Notes: a model not told the origin generated them from the letters alone. Shown: positions 11,011-22,624, counted from the stretch's first letter. The stretch: DNA of 64,000 nucleotides from Selaginella moellendorffii (GCF_000143415.4 NW_003314374.1:335754-399753), one strand, 5' to 3'. Numbers and translations: made by a program.

Positions 11011-11399
11011 TGTCGAGTCATAGGTCAATTATCGGAACATCATTGTCGCAATCACCTGGTTGAATCTTGGTTCGAAATGTGTCGACAGCTGTCCGTGTTA
11101 GGTTGATTTTGGTGAGTCTGTCAAAGTGTTGGTTGGTGCAGATGTCAGATTAGTGAACTGTTTGGTGAGGTAGGGTGAAATCTTCAGCAGTTGGCCGACA
11201 GTGATCTGAATATTTTGGTTGAGGATAGTCTCTGCTACTTCTTGGATTTCCTCGAAGTTTGCCAAATTGTGTTCTGGTGTCGGTGTCGATGTCAGACGAT
11301 TTGTCTGTCAGTTTTCTGGTATTGAGTCTCAAGCTGGTGATGGTTGAGCTTCATTGTCAGAGTCTAAAATCACTAACTCAGGTGGTGGTAGAGCGAGTT

Positions 11400-13100
11400 G
11401 CTGTTGTATCTTGGCGGCTAACTTCTACTTCTTTTTCCAATCCTGGAGTTTTGTCGAGCTCTCCGGGCCATTCTCTTCACGATCTCTGGAATCACTGTCT
11501 GGTTGTTGTTGTTTTTCTGCTCGAATTTGTGCTCGGGTTTGTACTGCCATGACTTGAAGATCAGAGTCATCATTGTCAGCATAAGGTAGTTCATCGGTCT
11601 CGACCATCCTTGTTGTTGGTGGTCGTTGCTGGTTCTGATCTTGTTGTCGAGGAGGTGGTGGACCAAGCCTCGGCAGACTGCTTTGGTTTTGAAGTCGAGG
11701 TTGCCATGGCCAGTTGTTGTAGTTGCCTTGGTAGCCCTGGTCTTGATAACCTTTTCCTTGGTATCTTCGGTTCTGGTATCTTGGGTATTGTTGGTATCCT
11801 TGGTTGTAGTTGTCTTGGTTTGCCGGGTAGTTCCAGTTCGGCGGGTATTGTCGATAGTTGTTATTGCAGTCATTGTTGTAATTGTTGTAGTTGTTGTAGC
11901 GAGGTTGATCATTCCATTGTCGACTCTGTTGTTGGAAGTTGTTTCTCGGTGGTCTCCAGTTTATCAGAGGTGGTGCTAGGTAGTTGTCGAAGTATTGATT
12001 TGGATATGGTTGTCGAAATTGCTGTCAGGGATAGTTTGAGACTTGTCAAACTTCTGGAGAATTTCAAAATCTACAAGTCTTGGCATCATGACCTTCTTTG
12101 GCACAGATCTGGCATTTGGAGATTTGGAGCTTGCAGTCACTTGCTGGATGTCCTTTGTTCTTGCACATAGTACACCAAATTCTAGATTGAAATTTGTTGA
12201 TGTCAGCCTTGGCTTTTCCCTTGAGCTTATCAATTGTTTTCTTGAGTTTCTGAAGTTTTGACTTGGTACTCTCTCCGAGTTCATCATCAAAGTCGTCGTT
12301 GGAACTGATGTTAGAATCTGAGTTATCCGTGTCGTCGACTTGTGCTGTCATTTGTCAAGCTTGAACATCTTGAAGGGCTCTTGCTAGTTCGAGGTAAGTG
12401 GTGACGTTGATGTGTGTTGCTGCTTCTCGGAGGGATTGTTGGAGGCCTTGCATGTACCATTGGTAAAGTAAAGTTTTGGTGGCACTGTTGCCGCATTTAC
12501 TAGCATGTCGAGTGAAGGTTTGAGTGTAATCGTCGATGGATTGACCAGACTTCTACTTGAGTTTTTGGATCTTGTGAAGTCATTGGCTTTGAGTGAGGGA
12601 AGACTTGAATCGGTCTACGAGCTTGAGTGTGAGGTCATCGAAACTTGTATTTGAGGAAGCTTTTGAGCCCATTCGTTGGCTCTCTTTCAAAGGGTACATT
12701 GGAAGTAGTATGGGAGTTCGGTCATCTAGCTGTTGATGCAGATTGCTTCTCGGAACTGTTCGACATGTTTCTCAACATCTTCTAACTTCAGACCATGAAA
12801 TAGTGGATAAGAGACATGTCTTCTGACAGGTATGTTAGCGATGGCAGTAGTGACTACCATTTGCTGTTGGTAGTAATGGTGGTATTGTCGAGGTTGTTTT
12901 GTCGGATTCTCACCGTGGAGTCCGAAGGTGATTCAGAGCAAGGGGTTGTCAGGGTTGACAGCAAAGTCAGTGTAGGAGGAAGCTGGGGAATTGTTGTTGT
13001 TGTTTAGTGGACCCTCCTCTGTCTTTTCTTCTGTGTTGGGACTGTTTTCGGGTGTGTCGTTAGTGTTAGGTTGCTTGCCAGTGTTGATTTCCGGAAGATG
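11400..13100 (-). pseudogene. gag region of the gypsy element with double CCHC knuckle
   Basis: The minus strand from about 13100 to 12360 holds a degraded capsid-like region (FTRSKNSSRS, SLDMLVNAATVP). It is followed at 12064-12351 by a clean frame with an acidic, Ser/Asp-rich start, a Lys-rich coiled segment and two zinc knuckles, CTMCKNKGHPASDC and CQICAKEGHDAKTC. Downstream, 11620-12000 encodes an Asn/Tyr/Gln-rich low-complexity stretch (NNYNNYNNDCNNNY). This arrangement is typical of a nucleocapsid end. Stops break the capsid part. Confidence 0.7.
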
Positions 13101-13139
13101 CTGCTCAAACTTGTTGTCGACGTACTTGTCGGAGTCCTA

Positions 13140-13249
13140 ATGCCTCCTTGATGTATACGGCTGTGGAAAATGGACTAGGAGCTTGAGCAGGATTCCCTAG
13201 AAAGGGTGAACTCGTCCTTAGGACAAGGACTTTGTTGGGGGGGAAGAAT
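13140..13249 (+). mobile_element. 3' tail and polypurine tract of a plus-strand LTR element
   Basis: The orientation switches here relative to the gypsy element on the left. The stretch ends in a purine run (ttgggggggaagaat, 13235-13249) immediately before an LTR that starts TGTTAGG at 13250, the normal order at the 3' end of a plus-strand element. The rest of that element is missing to the left. Confidence 0.5.
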
Positions 13250-13482
13250 TGTTAGGTGCCAACTTTGACTACGTGGTCAACGTCAGTCAAAGGGAGGCTC
13301 AAGGGTATATTAAGGCATGTTAGGGTAAAGGACTTAACCTACCCTAGGGCTCATAGTGGAGTGGCGGCGCAGTGGAGTTTTTGAGGTAGCTTGGGGGTGG
13401 TTGGGTCGTGAGGAACCTCAAGAGGTGGCGTAGCATAGTCTAGGGCAGCTAGATCTCTGTCTTTTTGTGGCGGATCATAACA
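13250..13482 (+). repeat. 233-bp LTR (type A)
   Basis: Starts TGTTAGGTGCC and ends GGATCATAACA. It is preceded by a polypurine tract and followed by a Met-tRNA-like primer-binding site, so it could act as 3' LTR of the element on its left or 5' LTR of the TRIM on its right. Confidence 0.65.
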
Positions 13483-13772
13483 AAGGTATCGGAGCCCAGT
13501 TCGATTCTCGTGGCTGACGAGTGGGGTAGGAATATTCTGAAGGAATATTCAACATGGTGGATCTAGAGGGAGAACCAAGGTTTGGTAGACCCTAAGAGAA
13601 GGACCATGGTGACCAGAGGGTGGCCTAAGTATGATCGTGGACGATCATTCCCTGACAAGGGGGAGGATTGTTAGGCACCAGGTCAGAATAATAAGATAAG
13701 GAAAGGGCCCTACAATCAAATGATCACCCCTTTAGCCAGTTGGTTTAGGGTGTAAGGGATAGAATCCTAACA
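13250..13772 (+). mobile_element. Chimeric TRIM-like element with two different LTRs
   Basis: The structure is a 233-bp LTR (13250-13482, TGTTAGGTGCC...GGATCATAACA), a 186-bp internal region (13483-13668) and a 104-bp LTR (13669-13772, TGTTAGGCACC...AATCCTAACA). The internal region starts with a primer-binding site like initiator Met tRNA (AGGTATCGGAGC) and ends in a purine tract (gacaagggggaggat). The internal region and 3' LTR have exactly the same lengths as, and are visibly near-identical to, the complete TRIM at 59577-59970. The 5' LTR is different apart from its ends. No protein is encoded. No matching target-site duplication is seen. Confidence 0.75.
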
Positions 13773-13848
13773 AACCACTAGAACGACAACTTCCTTTTGA
13801 CATTTACATCACAACGGGTATAGAGGTTAGGAGACTGAGAAGAAGTAC

Positions 13849-15340
13849 GTGGATGCAAAAAAAGAAGCAGTGGCTGTTGTTTACACCTTGGAGCGATTTT
13901 GTCACTTTCTCACTGGAGCCTGTATCCATTTCCACGTCTATTTTAATGTGCTAACCGTTCTTTTACAACGACCAGTTCACAGTCTTTGTACTTTATCTTG
14001 GATTGTGACCATCCAAGAGTTCCAGCCAACTTTTCACATGCGGCACAACTGTGTGATGGATCCGAGCGAGTTCTTGGTTGCTGAAGCTACTTCCTTTGTA
14101 GTCCCAGCAGTATTACAGGACATTGTAGTGTACCTGGATTCAGCTCAGTTCCTAGCAGATTCCTCACTAGTGCAACAAAAGGCATTGGAGATTCGAGCAC
14201 GGGGGTTTTGCCTTCTCAATAGACACCTTTACAGGAGAACTTCTCAGAAGGTTTTGTTGCGGTGTGTGGGGGAACATGAGGTCCCTGAGCTCCTTTGCGC
14301 TTTCCACTCTTGTGCAAGGCATTTCTCGGGACGGGTCACAACACAACTCCTCTTGTGCCATGGCTACTTTTGGCCTCGGATTCACCAGGATAGCTTGGCC
14401 TATGCAAAGGCATGTGAGCAATGCCAACAGTTCAACCCCCGGAGCCATATTCCACATCTTCCTTTCTAGCTCATTACTTCTCTAGGTCCCTTTTTCTAGT
14501 GGGGACTTGACTTCGTCGGCCCGATAAACCCACCGAGCTCAAAAGGATAGCAATACATCATCGTGGCGACGGACTATTTCACAAAATGGGTTGAGGCCAC
14601 CCCTTTGCAACAGGCAGATCAACAGTCTACAACAAAGTTTTTCTACGAGTACATCATTTGCCGATTCGGAGTTCTTGCTATTTTGGTTTCCGATTGTGGC
14701 AATGGCTTCCTTGAATAGGTGATGCAGCATTTTCTCCAGTAGCTACAGGTCAAGCACGTGAAGAGCAGCAGTTATTATCCTGAGTGCAATGGTCAGGTGG
14801 AGTCCAACAACAAGATAATGAAGACAGTCACCTCAAAGCTTGTGGAGGATCACCCAAAGTGTTGGCATGAACACTTGGTTATGGTGTTGTGGGCCTTTTG
14901 GACGTCCTTCAAGACATCCATCTCTACAACCCCATTCTCCCTTGTCTATGGGACAGAGGCCATGCTTCCAGTGGAGATCCAAGTGCCATCGCTCTCACTT
15001 TCACTTCGATATGCAGCAGCAATGCAACTTAGCAATGAGGACAAGCTTCATACACGTGACTTGGCTGTTCTTGCCTTGGAAGAACAGCGATGATCCATAT
15101 CGGAACATCTCCTTCGAGGCAAGCAGAAGATCAAGTCAATCATTGATCACTAGTGGTCTCCTGAACCATTCGAGGATGGCAATCTTGTTCTACTCAAGGA
15201 GTTCACGCCACCTTCGAAGTTCTTTGGCCCCTACTTTGTTTGTGACACATCGGAGGTGGAGCATACGTGCTAGTTAATGCTGAGGGACGTGAGCTCCCAC
15301 ACGCTCACAACCACTCTCACCTCAAACGCTTCATCCGGTG
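13849..15340 (+). pseudogene. Ty3-gypsy RNase H/integrase fragment
   Basis: Degraded pol fragment. 13849-14100 encodes the end of RNase H (KKEAVAVVYTLERFCHFL, TFHMRHNCVMDPSEFL). 14270-14470 holds the integrase zinc-binding region (H...H, then ACEQCQQFNP). 14500-15080 holds the DDE core: WGLDFVGPINPPSS, YIIVATDYFTKWVEATPL, FGVLAILVSDCGNGF, YYPECNGQVESNN and WAFWTSFKTSISTTPFSLVYG. 15080-15340 holds the C-terminal domain (FEDGNLVLLKEFTPPSKFFGPYFV). In-frame stops stand where Gln is expected (before LITS, in FFxWGLDFVG, SKGxQYIIVATD, FLExVMQHFLQxLQV). The 5' half is missing, cut near 13773. Confidence 0.8.
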
Positions 15341-15640
15341 AGGCATTCCTCTTCTCTTCTTTTTCTTTTTCTTTCTTTCTTTCACTTTACTTTCATGGCT
15401 CTTTTTCTTTCTTTTACGGGGTGTTTCTCCGTTGGACTATGGCCCATACCTTGGATTTTGTGTTCATGGTGCATTGCCATTTGTATGGAGGTTCCTTGCT
15501 TGGCTTGGTCTATGTTCCAGGTTCTTTGGCCCTTCCCTTACCATTACTACACTCCACACATTCCTCTCACCCATTCCATATCATCTACACTCACAATTCC
15601 ATCACCAATCACTTCCAACAACATTGCCCACACTTATCTT
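15341..15640. other. Pyrimidine-rich stretch, no gene recognised
   Basis: Tail of the gypsy fragment. A T/C-rich run near 15355-15420 (repeated tctttctttc) is followed by C/T-biased DNA. Apparent open frames follow the base bias and show no domain. Confidence 0.4.
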
Positions 15641-16940
15641 TACTTTAGCATCCTTAAGATGCCCGTAGACATGGGGAATAGCCTTCCCCAATATCACGTT
15701 TACAATCCCCACTAAGTCCCTTTTTTGTCCATGGCCGTGTTTGCCAACACTACCACTAGGATAAGGCCCATAGGCCTGACCACTAAGTCCTACTATCCTC
15801 TGGGACTTCCTCACCACATGACCATATCCTTGGTCACTACACAAGAGGACCACTCCTCTTCCTTTCCATAATCTAGGACTTTAGGACAATATTTCGGAAC
15901 ACCTGGCCCTATGCCAGCCTTTTGGGTACTCTCCCCACCTTCTGCCTTTGGGTGCTATAGCCATGGGCTTAAAATGAGGTTTCGTTGAGCCATGCCATGT
16001 ATCCAAGTAGATAGTGCCACCCACACTTGGATTGGGAGCATCGACTATTCGATCTCCTAGGGGAACTAGAGCCAGCTCTTGAACACTTCACTAAGCTACC
16101 CCGCTTGTCAGTTCGTATTCACTCTAGCCTTGAACTTCCCAACGGTCATCTCATCACCCAACAGTTGGGTATAGCCTTCTTGGGCCAAATTAGCCTTTCC
16201 TGGCCAAACTAACTCCACTAGAGTCCAACCCCCACACTCTCCCTACTATACTTTTGGAACCCCCTACAACCCCCTACACCCCTCCCCCCCCTGCCCCCTC
16301 CCTCCTCCCTGGGGGACGATTGCTTTAGCCTTTGACCTAACAGCTTGTATTAATATTTGGACTCAGACTCGGACTCGGACTTGACTCGGTCTTAGTCTCG
16401 GTCTTGGACTTAGTCTCGATCTCGGTCTCGGTCTCAGTTCTATCTCGGGTCCATCTCGAACTCCATCTCAGGTCTATCTCGAATCCATCTCAGACTCTAT
16501 CTCGAACTCCATCTTGAACTCCATTTTAGGTCCATTTCAGACTCCATCTCAGACTCCATTTCGGACTCCATCTCGAGTCCATCTCAAACTCCATCTCGAA
16601 CTCCATCTTGGGTCCATCTTAGACTCTATCTCGAGTCCATCTTGGACTTCATCTCGAGTCTATCTCAGACTCCATCTCGAACTCCATCTTGGGTCCATCT
16701 CGGACTCCATCTCGGGCCCTTCCACATGTCATATGTTGGTCCTCTTGTGTTCTTTTTATAAAGACTCACTTATTGGTTGCTTCATGCTTCTTCCTCGAGC
16801 ACTTCATTGGGAGTTCCACTCCCGCTCTCAACTTTTCAAGTCGAAACTTTTAGTCCAAACGTGTTACACTCATTTGGCTTTCGCTTTAGCCACTACCACA
16901 TAACACTCTTTTAGCTCCACTTTGGGGCTTAGGGATTTGT
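15640..16940 (-). repeat. Dispersed repeat copy 1 with minisatellite
   Basis: Read on the minus strand this matches, block by block and diverged, the sequence at 54190-55120 and parts of 19380-20170 and 62930-63340. Shared landmarks include the gccatgg...gtgttgg block, a C-rich block at 16260-16316 and the minisatellite at 16357-16725. Length and organisation suggest a long LTR or a non-autonomous element; no TG...CA ends could be fixed. No coding sequence is seen. Confidence 0.55.
16357..16725 (-). repeat. 12/11-bp minisatellite
   Basis: Tandem, imperfect units that on the minus strand read GAGATGGAGTCC (12 bp) and GAGATGGACCC (11 bp). Open frames through it are low-complexity by-products of the repeat. 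Confidence 0.8.
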
Positions 16941-17290
16941 GTCTCACAATCCTAAGGGTGTTAATGTGTGGCCAAGGATGACCACTCTTAGGCAAATGGC
17001 CCAATCTTTGAGAGATGGGGTTGTGATGCAGATGGTCTTAGACTACTGATGTGGCAGGGGTGAATGGGTATAGCTTTAACATAACAAGCTGATATGTTGG
17101 TGGTACCTTTGGGTGTCGATCAAAGAATTAAACACGTAGAGCATTTGGACCAAGTGCCAAGGTTAAGTGACATAGATGCCATTCATTGGGCTAAACTTAT
17201 GGAGTTCGTGAGTGAGACTCCTCTAAGTGGACAAAAGTATAGCTTAGTGGTTAAAGTAGAATGGACAAATTAATCATTTATAACATAGTG
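16940..17290 (+). repeat. Dispersed repeat block, plus orientation
   Basis: Corresponds to 55100-55620, 20170-20600 and 63340-63670: gatggcc...gagaga, a trailing landmark gtgagtgagactcctc, and an end resembling gtagaatggacaaattaat. It joins copy 1 in opposite orientation, which implies rearrangement or nesting. Confidence 0.5.
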
Positions 17291-19370
17291 AATGAGATAA
17301 GGACACCTAGTCTTAGTTGTTATAAACCTTTGGATAAAAGGGCTGGCTTAGGCTCTATCAACTGAGAAGGTTAACTCTGCATTTTTCCCTTGTTTTTTAG
17401 AGATTTGTGTGGTTTGTGAGTTGGAAGAAGTGCAAAAGGAAGTGAAGTAGCATGCTAGAGCCTCAGAGGGGAGATGTAATTGAAGTTGGTAAAGTTCAAG
17501 TGGTTTTAAAGTTGAGAAGTTATTGGCAATTACCTTGCATGTAGTAAGGATTTCAAAGATGAAGATTTTAGGAAGGTTGAAGAGCTCAATGAGGGCTTTC
17601 TAACGAGTTCAAGATCAAGAAGGTTGGACATGTGAATTAGAAGATATTTTGAATTAAAGTTGCAAGAGTGAAGCTTGTGGAGAACCTTCATTAGCAAAAC
17701 TTCTAGTGTTAAAGCTGGAATATTTCATATAGGAATATCCTGTAGCTCTGATATATAAAAGATAAAAATAAAGATCAGTGTAATTAAAAATTAAAAAATG
17801 AAAAGAATTAATACAATTTAGAATTACAAGCATATATACAGTAGCCTAGGAATATTCTGGGAGGTTCCAAATGAGATATCCTAGAATCTTCCTAAGTATT
17901 TAGGAGGGTGTATAGGAGGTCACAAAAGCAGTTATTTAGGAGTGGAAGAGGTGTGTAGAATGGTGCGACAGCATGAAATCCCTAGACATGATCCACATGT
18001 AGATCGTGTCACTTGCAATCTGAGAGTGTGTTGGATAGTAGAGAGACTAAGCATTCAATTAGAGCAGACTATGATGACTTACTGCCCCACCTACAGTCAA
18101 GTGTGGTATCGACTGATAAGAGAAATCCTGGAAGAACTCCTGAACCCAGCTATCACTAAGCTGATTGATGCCTAGATGTACCCTGTTTCAATCAATAAAA
18201 GTTCTAGAGAGACAAACTTGGTGCTTGGGTGTGTTTGAGTTGAGTGAGTGAGTGAAGTTGGACTACAGACACACTGCCAAGTGTGGGGGATGCCCCCGAG
18301 ATCATGGTTAATAACTTAAAGGTCCAAAAATCCTAGTATCTATTAGTAAATAACAAGTGTCAAGGTGAGATCACTAAGTGATTTTATGGATAAATAAGGA
18401 TAAAATCTTTGTGAAGTTAAGGAATAAAGTTTTTAGTTCAAAGTGTTGATTTGAACTATTGGTAATGGTATAACTTGGTCAATGTGACCAAATGGGGAAG
18501 ACACCTAACTGTGACAATGCAATAGTATTGTGAGTTCAAGAAAATAATCTCTAAGGAAGAATCCATAAATGGGTCATAAGGATGGTCTATGGATAGATCC
18601 CACAACAAAAAATGCTAAGGAAACTTACTAGGGGTGAACACTTCTTAGACTTGGCAAAATAGAAGATTTACTATAGAACTAAAAGGATATCTCAAGGATG
18701 GAGGTAGAGATTCTATATTGTGTGATGTAACAATCAAATGATAGAAGCAAAAGACTAATAGCCAATAATGAACCATAAAAATCATTGGAAAGAATCCAAA
18801 TGACAATTTAAGCAAAGAACTATCAAATGGTGGATGTTAACGGATTGTGGGAAAGGAAATATGTATCCAAGGATAGATTTCCTTAACACTCTAATATGGT
18901 AAAGGTGAAAGTTCTAAAAGATGGAATAGTAAGATAGCCAAATAATATAGCCATAAACAATTATAACACAAATTATAAATAAGTGGAACTTAATGCTTAG
19001 AGTGGTAGGAAATAGAAGAAAGGATGATTGTTGCGAATGTGACTTCAGGTATTGAAAGTTACCTGTCAGTTGGTCCTTTCGGATATTCTTTGGGAAGTGG
19101 GATTGAGATAAAAAAGGTATCTCTAATAAGTTTAGCAAGAAATAAACTAATCAAGAGAGAGAACCACCACAAGTTGTCTAATGAGTTTTTAAGTTGGAGA
19201 GACTATGATGGGCAAAACATGGTGAGCCTTTGGTGTCAAACCATTGATGAATATTAATTTAGTGCTAAGGACAAAAATGGTAATCTATAATAGGGTTACT
19301 TTATAAAATGGTTTATTGTTCAATGAGGATATCAAACTTCATCTATGAGTGGTAGAGTTGTGAGACACAA
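17290..19370. other. AT-rich repeat-derived DNA, no gene recognised
   Basis: No coding region can be supported. 17700-18290 has LTR-like traits (an AATAAA signal near 18195 and a G/C palindrome gggggatgccccc near 18286), but no second copy is present to define ends. At 19028 begins the motif gttgcgaatgtgacttcagg that recurs near 20883, 21777 and 63950. Confidence 0.4.
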
Positions 19371-20600
19371 ATTTTTAAGCCCAAAAATGGAGTAAAAAAG
19401 GTGCCATATGGTAGTTATCAAAGTGGAAGTCTAACAAGCGTAACATATTTGGACCAAAATCTCCAACTTTGAAAGTTAAAAGCGGGAATGGAATTCCAAA
19501 CAAAGTGCTTGAAGAATGAGCATGAAGCAATTGGTGAATGAGTCTCTAAAAAGGGACATAAGGGTTGATACATAGCAAGTGTCGGGACACATAAAAATGT
19601 TAGGAACAAGTCCAAAAAAGATTCTGAGAAGGAGTTCGAGATGGAGTCTAGGATGAACCCAAGATGGGACTTGAGATAGACCTAAAATGGAGTCTAAAAT
19701 GAAGTCTGATATAGATTTGAGATGGACTTAAGATGGAGTCCAAAATGGAGTCCGAGATGGACCTGAGATAGAGTCCAAGATGGACTCAAGATGGAGTCCA
19801 AAGTTGAGTCTGAGATAGACTTGAGATTGAGTTTGAGATTGAATTTGAGATGGACTTAAGATGGAGTTTGAGGTCGAAGCCGAGACCAAGACCGAAACTG
19901 GCAGAATGTGGGGAAAGTACCCATAAAGCTTGTATAAGGCCAAAGTATTTTGAAATATTATCCCAAAGTCTCAAATTATGGAAAGAAAGAGGAGCAATCC
20001 TTTTGTATAGTGACCAAAGGCATGGTCATGTGGCGAGGAAGCCTTAGAGGTTAGGCCTTCAAGTCCTAACCTAATAGCAGTGTTGGTGAGCATAGTCATG
20101 GATGGAAAAGGATTTGGTAGAGACTAAAGAAGGGATATTGTGGAAGAGCGTTCCCCATATTTTTTGGCATCCTAAGGATGTTAAGAGGTGGTCTTGGGAT
20201 GATCACTCATGAATAAAGGGTTTAGTCTTTGAGAGATAGGACTACAGTATAAGTGGTCTTGAACTATTAATGAGACAAGGGTGAATAAACATGGCCTTAG
20301 CATAATGGGCTAATAAGTCAATAATACTTTTGGGTTGTCTATCATAAAATTTGACATATGGAGCAATTGAACCAAATGCAAAAGGTAAGTGGCATAGATG
20401 TCATTCACGGGGCTAATATGTCCCCAAGGCTGGAATAGAACTTATAAAGGTTGTGAGTGAAACTCTTCCAAATAGTCAATCACGTAAAATGGAGCGAAAT
20501 GGAATTTGGCTCAATTTCAATATGCCGGTGGCGTAATGCAAGGATATAATACTAAGTGACTAAAATAGAATGCAAAATTTAATTGCTTATAGTCTCCTAT
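19370..20600 (+). repeat. Dispersed repeat copy 2 with minisatellite
   Basis: Same order as the copy at 54190-55620: the block ending aagtgcttgaagaa, the minisatellite at 19621-19895, then the gtggggaaagtaccc, ggcatggtcatgtggcgagg and gtagaatgg-like blocks. It is more AT-rich than copies 1 and 3, consistent with C-to-T decay. Confidence 0.5.
19621..19895 (+). repeat. 12/11-bp minisatellite, second locus
   Basis: Imperfect tandem units GAGATGGAGTCC and related (TTGAGATAGACC) on the plus strand, more diverged than the other two loci. Confidence 0.7.
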
Positions 20601-20869
20601 CTAAACTTCCTCATAAGTTAAATTATGAGGTGAGATCATGTTAAAGCTAAGGATAAAACCAATTTACTATTGTCTATTTCATGCAGAGGAATAAGAGGTT
20701 TAACAATAAGTCAGGGAGTTATTTAAATTTGGATTTATTTAGCCAAGTAAGTCTTAATTTGGCATATTAGTCTTGCTGGTTTAATATAAATATGTATTAA
20801 CTACCATATATTGAATAAAAAGATAATAAAGGATAAGATGTCAATGCTATACATTGATGATATTTTAAA

Positions 20870-22330
20870 TAAGTTTAGTTGTGAATGTGACTATGGGTAT
20901 CGAAAGTTATTAATTGGCAAGTCTTTTCAGATATTTTTTCTTTACTACCACAACAACATGGCAAAAGGTCAATATTGCTAATTTCCTTTTTAGCCCCTCT
21001 TGTTCAAGTGTTAGTAAACTACTCTTAGCATCTATACTTAGTTAGATAAACATAATGTAAAAACTTCTATGTGTTTCTTGTTAAGCAAACTTGGCCTAAC
21101 TCTTAGTTCTCTTTTGCTCTATCTTGTATTAGCTTAACAAAAACCCTCACGTATTGAGTATAATACATCAATATCATTACTTAGCTTACCATAGCTTACT
21201 ATATCTATCAAACACCTTCACTATCATGCTTCATGTGTTGGTCCCATTCGGTCCTATTAGCTATTTATGGAAAGTGTCTAAATTTGTGAGTTAAGCTGTG
21301 AGTTAGGCATAAATACAGAATGTAAAGTTTGTTTTGAACATGATAGTGTTGTTTCCGCATCCAAATTTGCAATCTAATGTTATTCCATATTTAGTAAATT
21401 TTTATAATTGTCCCAAAGACTAACTTCTAAGACTGGGGTGAAAATTTGGGGGGGGGGGCGGGGGGGCACTGTAGGGGTTCCAAGTGTATAATAAGGATAG
21501 TGGGTAGGTCGTCCATGACCGACTAACATAAAGCATAATTTAGCCCTATTTGCATGTTTATCTTTGTCTTATATCTGGATTGGGTCTAAACCCAAGCTCC
21601 ATACCATGCTAGCTGATGGTTGATTCTGGCATTAGAATATTAAATGTTTGAAGATTATTTCAATATCATTCCGTACTCTTATCCCTTCACTCTTTAGGCT
21701 AAATGCTTAAGAGTCACTTTATGCTCCAATTCTTTTGCTACTTAGTTGCATATTTAGGAGTATGGCTCTGTCATAAATGTGACTACAGGTATTGAAAGTT
21801 ATCGGCTAGTCCTTTCAAATATTCTTCTCTTACTACCATGATGACAAAGGGTCAATATTGTTGGACCCTTTATCAATCCTCTTGTTCAAGTGTTAGTAAA
21901 CTTGATTTAGCATCTATACTTGGCCAAACAAGTATAAAAAAGGAGTGTCTATTAGCCAAATATACTTTGCTTAATTTGTTAGTTCTCTTTTGCTTTAATA
22001 ATAACGTTTGCAATAATGAGTTTGGTCCCTCAATATTCACTAGATAATAGTTTACTGTGTCTACTAAACACTCTTGCTATTATGCTTTTTGTATTGATCT
22101 TGTTTGATCCCATTGCTATTTATAAAAAGTGTCTAGATTTGTTAATGGTCCTATAGCTATTTATGGAAAGTGTCTAAATTTGCTATTTTGGCATATCTAC
22201 AAAATGTAGAAATTGTGTTGAACACAATGGTGTTGTTTCTACTTCCAAATTCACAATCTAGTACCTTTTTATATTTGGTAAGTTTTATATTTGTCCCAGA
22301 GACTAACTCCTAATATTAAAGGTGACTAAG
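20870..22330 (+). repeat. Diverged tandem duplication (two units about 0.9 kb apart)
   Basis: Unit 1 (about 20876-21440) and unit 2 (about 21771-22325) share aligned landmarks: aatgtgactacaggtattga, tcttgttcaagtgttagtaa, catctatacttgg, gtgttgtttc and ttgtcccagagactaac. A G-rich run and the gtaggggttccaa block lie between them. Probably two LTR-like or satellite-like copies. No coding content. Confidence 0.55.
21448..21469 (+). repeat. Poly-G tract
   Basis: A run of G interrupted by a single C, directly before gcactgtaggggttcc. The reverse complement of a similar C-rich block occurs in repeat copy 1 (16260-16316), so it belongs to the repeat family. Confidence 0.7.
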
Positions 22331-22620
22331 GGTAAAATCCCAAAGCATATGTTTCTGCATATAACATGTGGCACATTGAGGTTTAGGTTCCACTTTATGA
22401 TTAACTTATGGTAAATCACTATAGAATAAAGGGTGAAAACCAAGCTCCATCCCTTCATTTAGTGGTCTAAGGTTTTGAAACTTGAGTTTTACTCAACTGC
22501 TATTGAACACATAGCATGTGGCACATAAAGGGTTTATGTTCTATTTTGTGGTTATTCTATAGTAAAACACCATAAGATAAAGGGAGAAAACCATATGTGT
22601 TAACCAAGTGTGCTATATTG
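22330..22620. other. AT-rich DNA, no gene recognised
   Basis: Contains a short diverged internal duplication (cacatagcatgtggcaca near 22505 resembles ataacatgtggcacat near 22360). Nothing else supported. Confidence 0.35.
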
Positions 22621-22624
22621 GTGA

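Larger units (their letters stand above)
4971..13130 (-). mobile_element. Ty3-gypsy retrotransposon, Tat/Athila-like, 5' truncated
   Basis: On the minus strand the order is gag with CCHC knuckles, protease, reverse transcriptase, RNase H, integrase, an extra ORF and a 3' LTR, which is Ty3-gypsy order. The RT sequence (YKQLNDATEKDVFPIPF, FLNGFSGYNRI, CLEKCLDKC) has the style of the Tat/Athila branch, known for extra 3' ORFs. The 3' LTR candidate is 4971-5225, preceded by a purine tract (5226-5238 read on the minus strand). No matching 5' LTR is seen; near 13130-13250 the sequence changes to the tail of a different, plus-strand element. All frames are broken by stops and shifts, so the copy is inactive. 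It sits against the SEC16 fragment. Confidence 0.85.

Noticed and set aside
16514..16903. Protein-coding gene of about 130 codons rich in Ser/Pro/Arg/Leu
   Set aside because: The frame only follows the 12/11-bp minisatellite; similar frames appear in every copy and both orientations.
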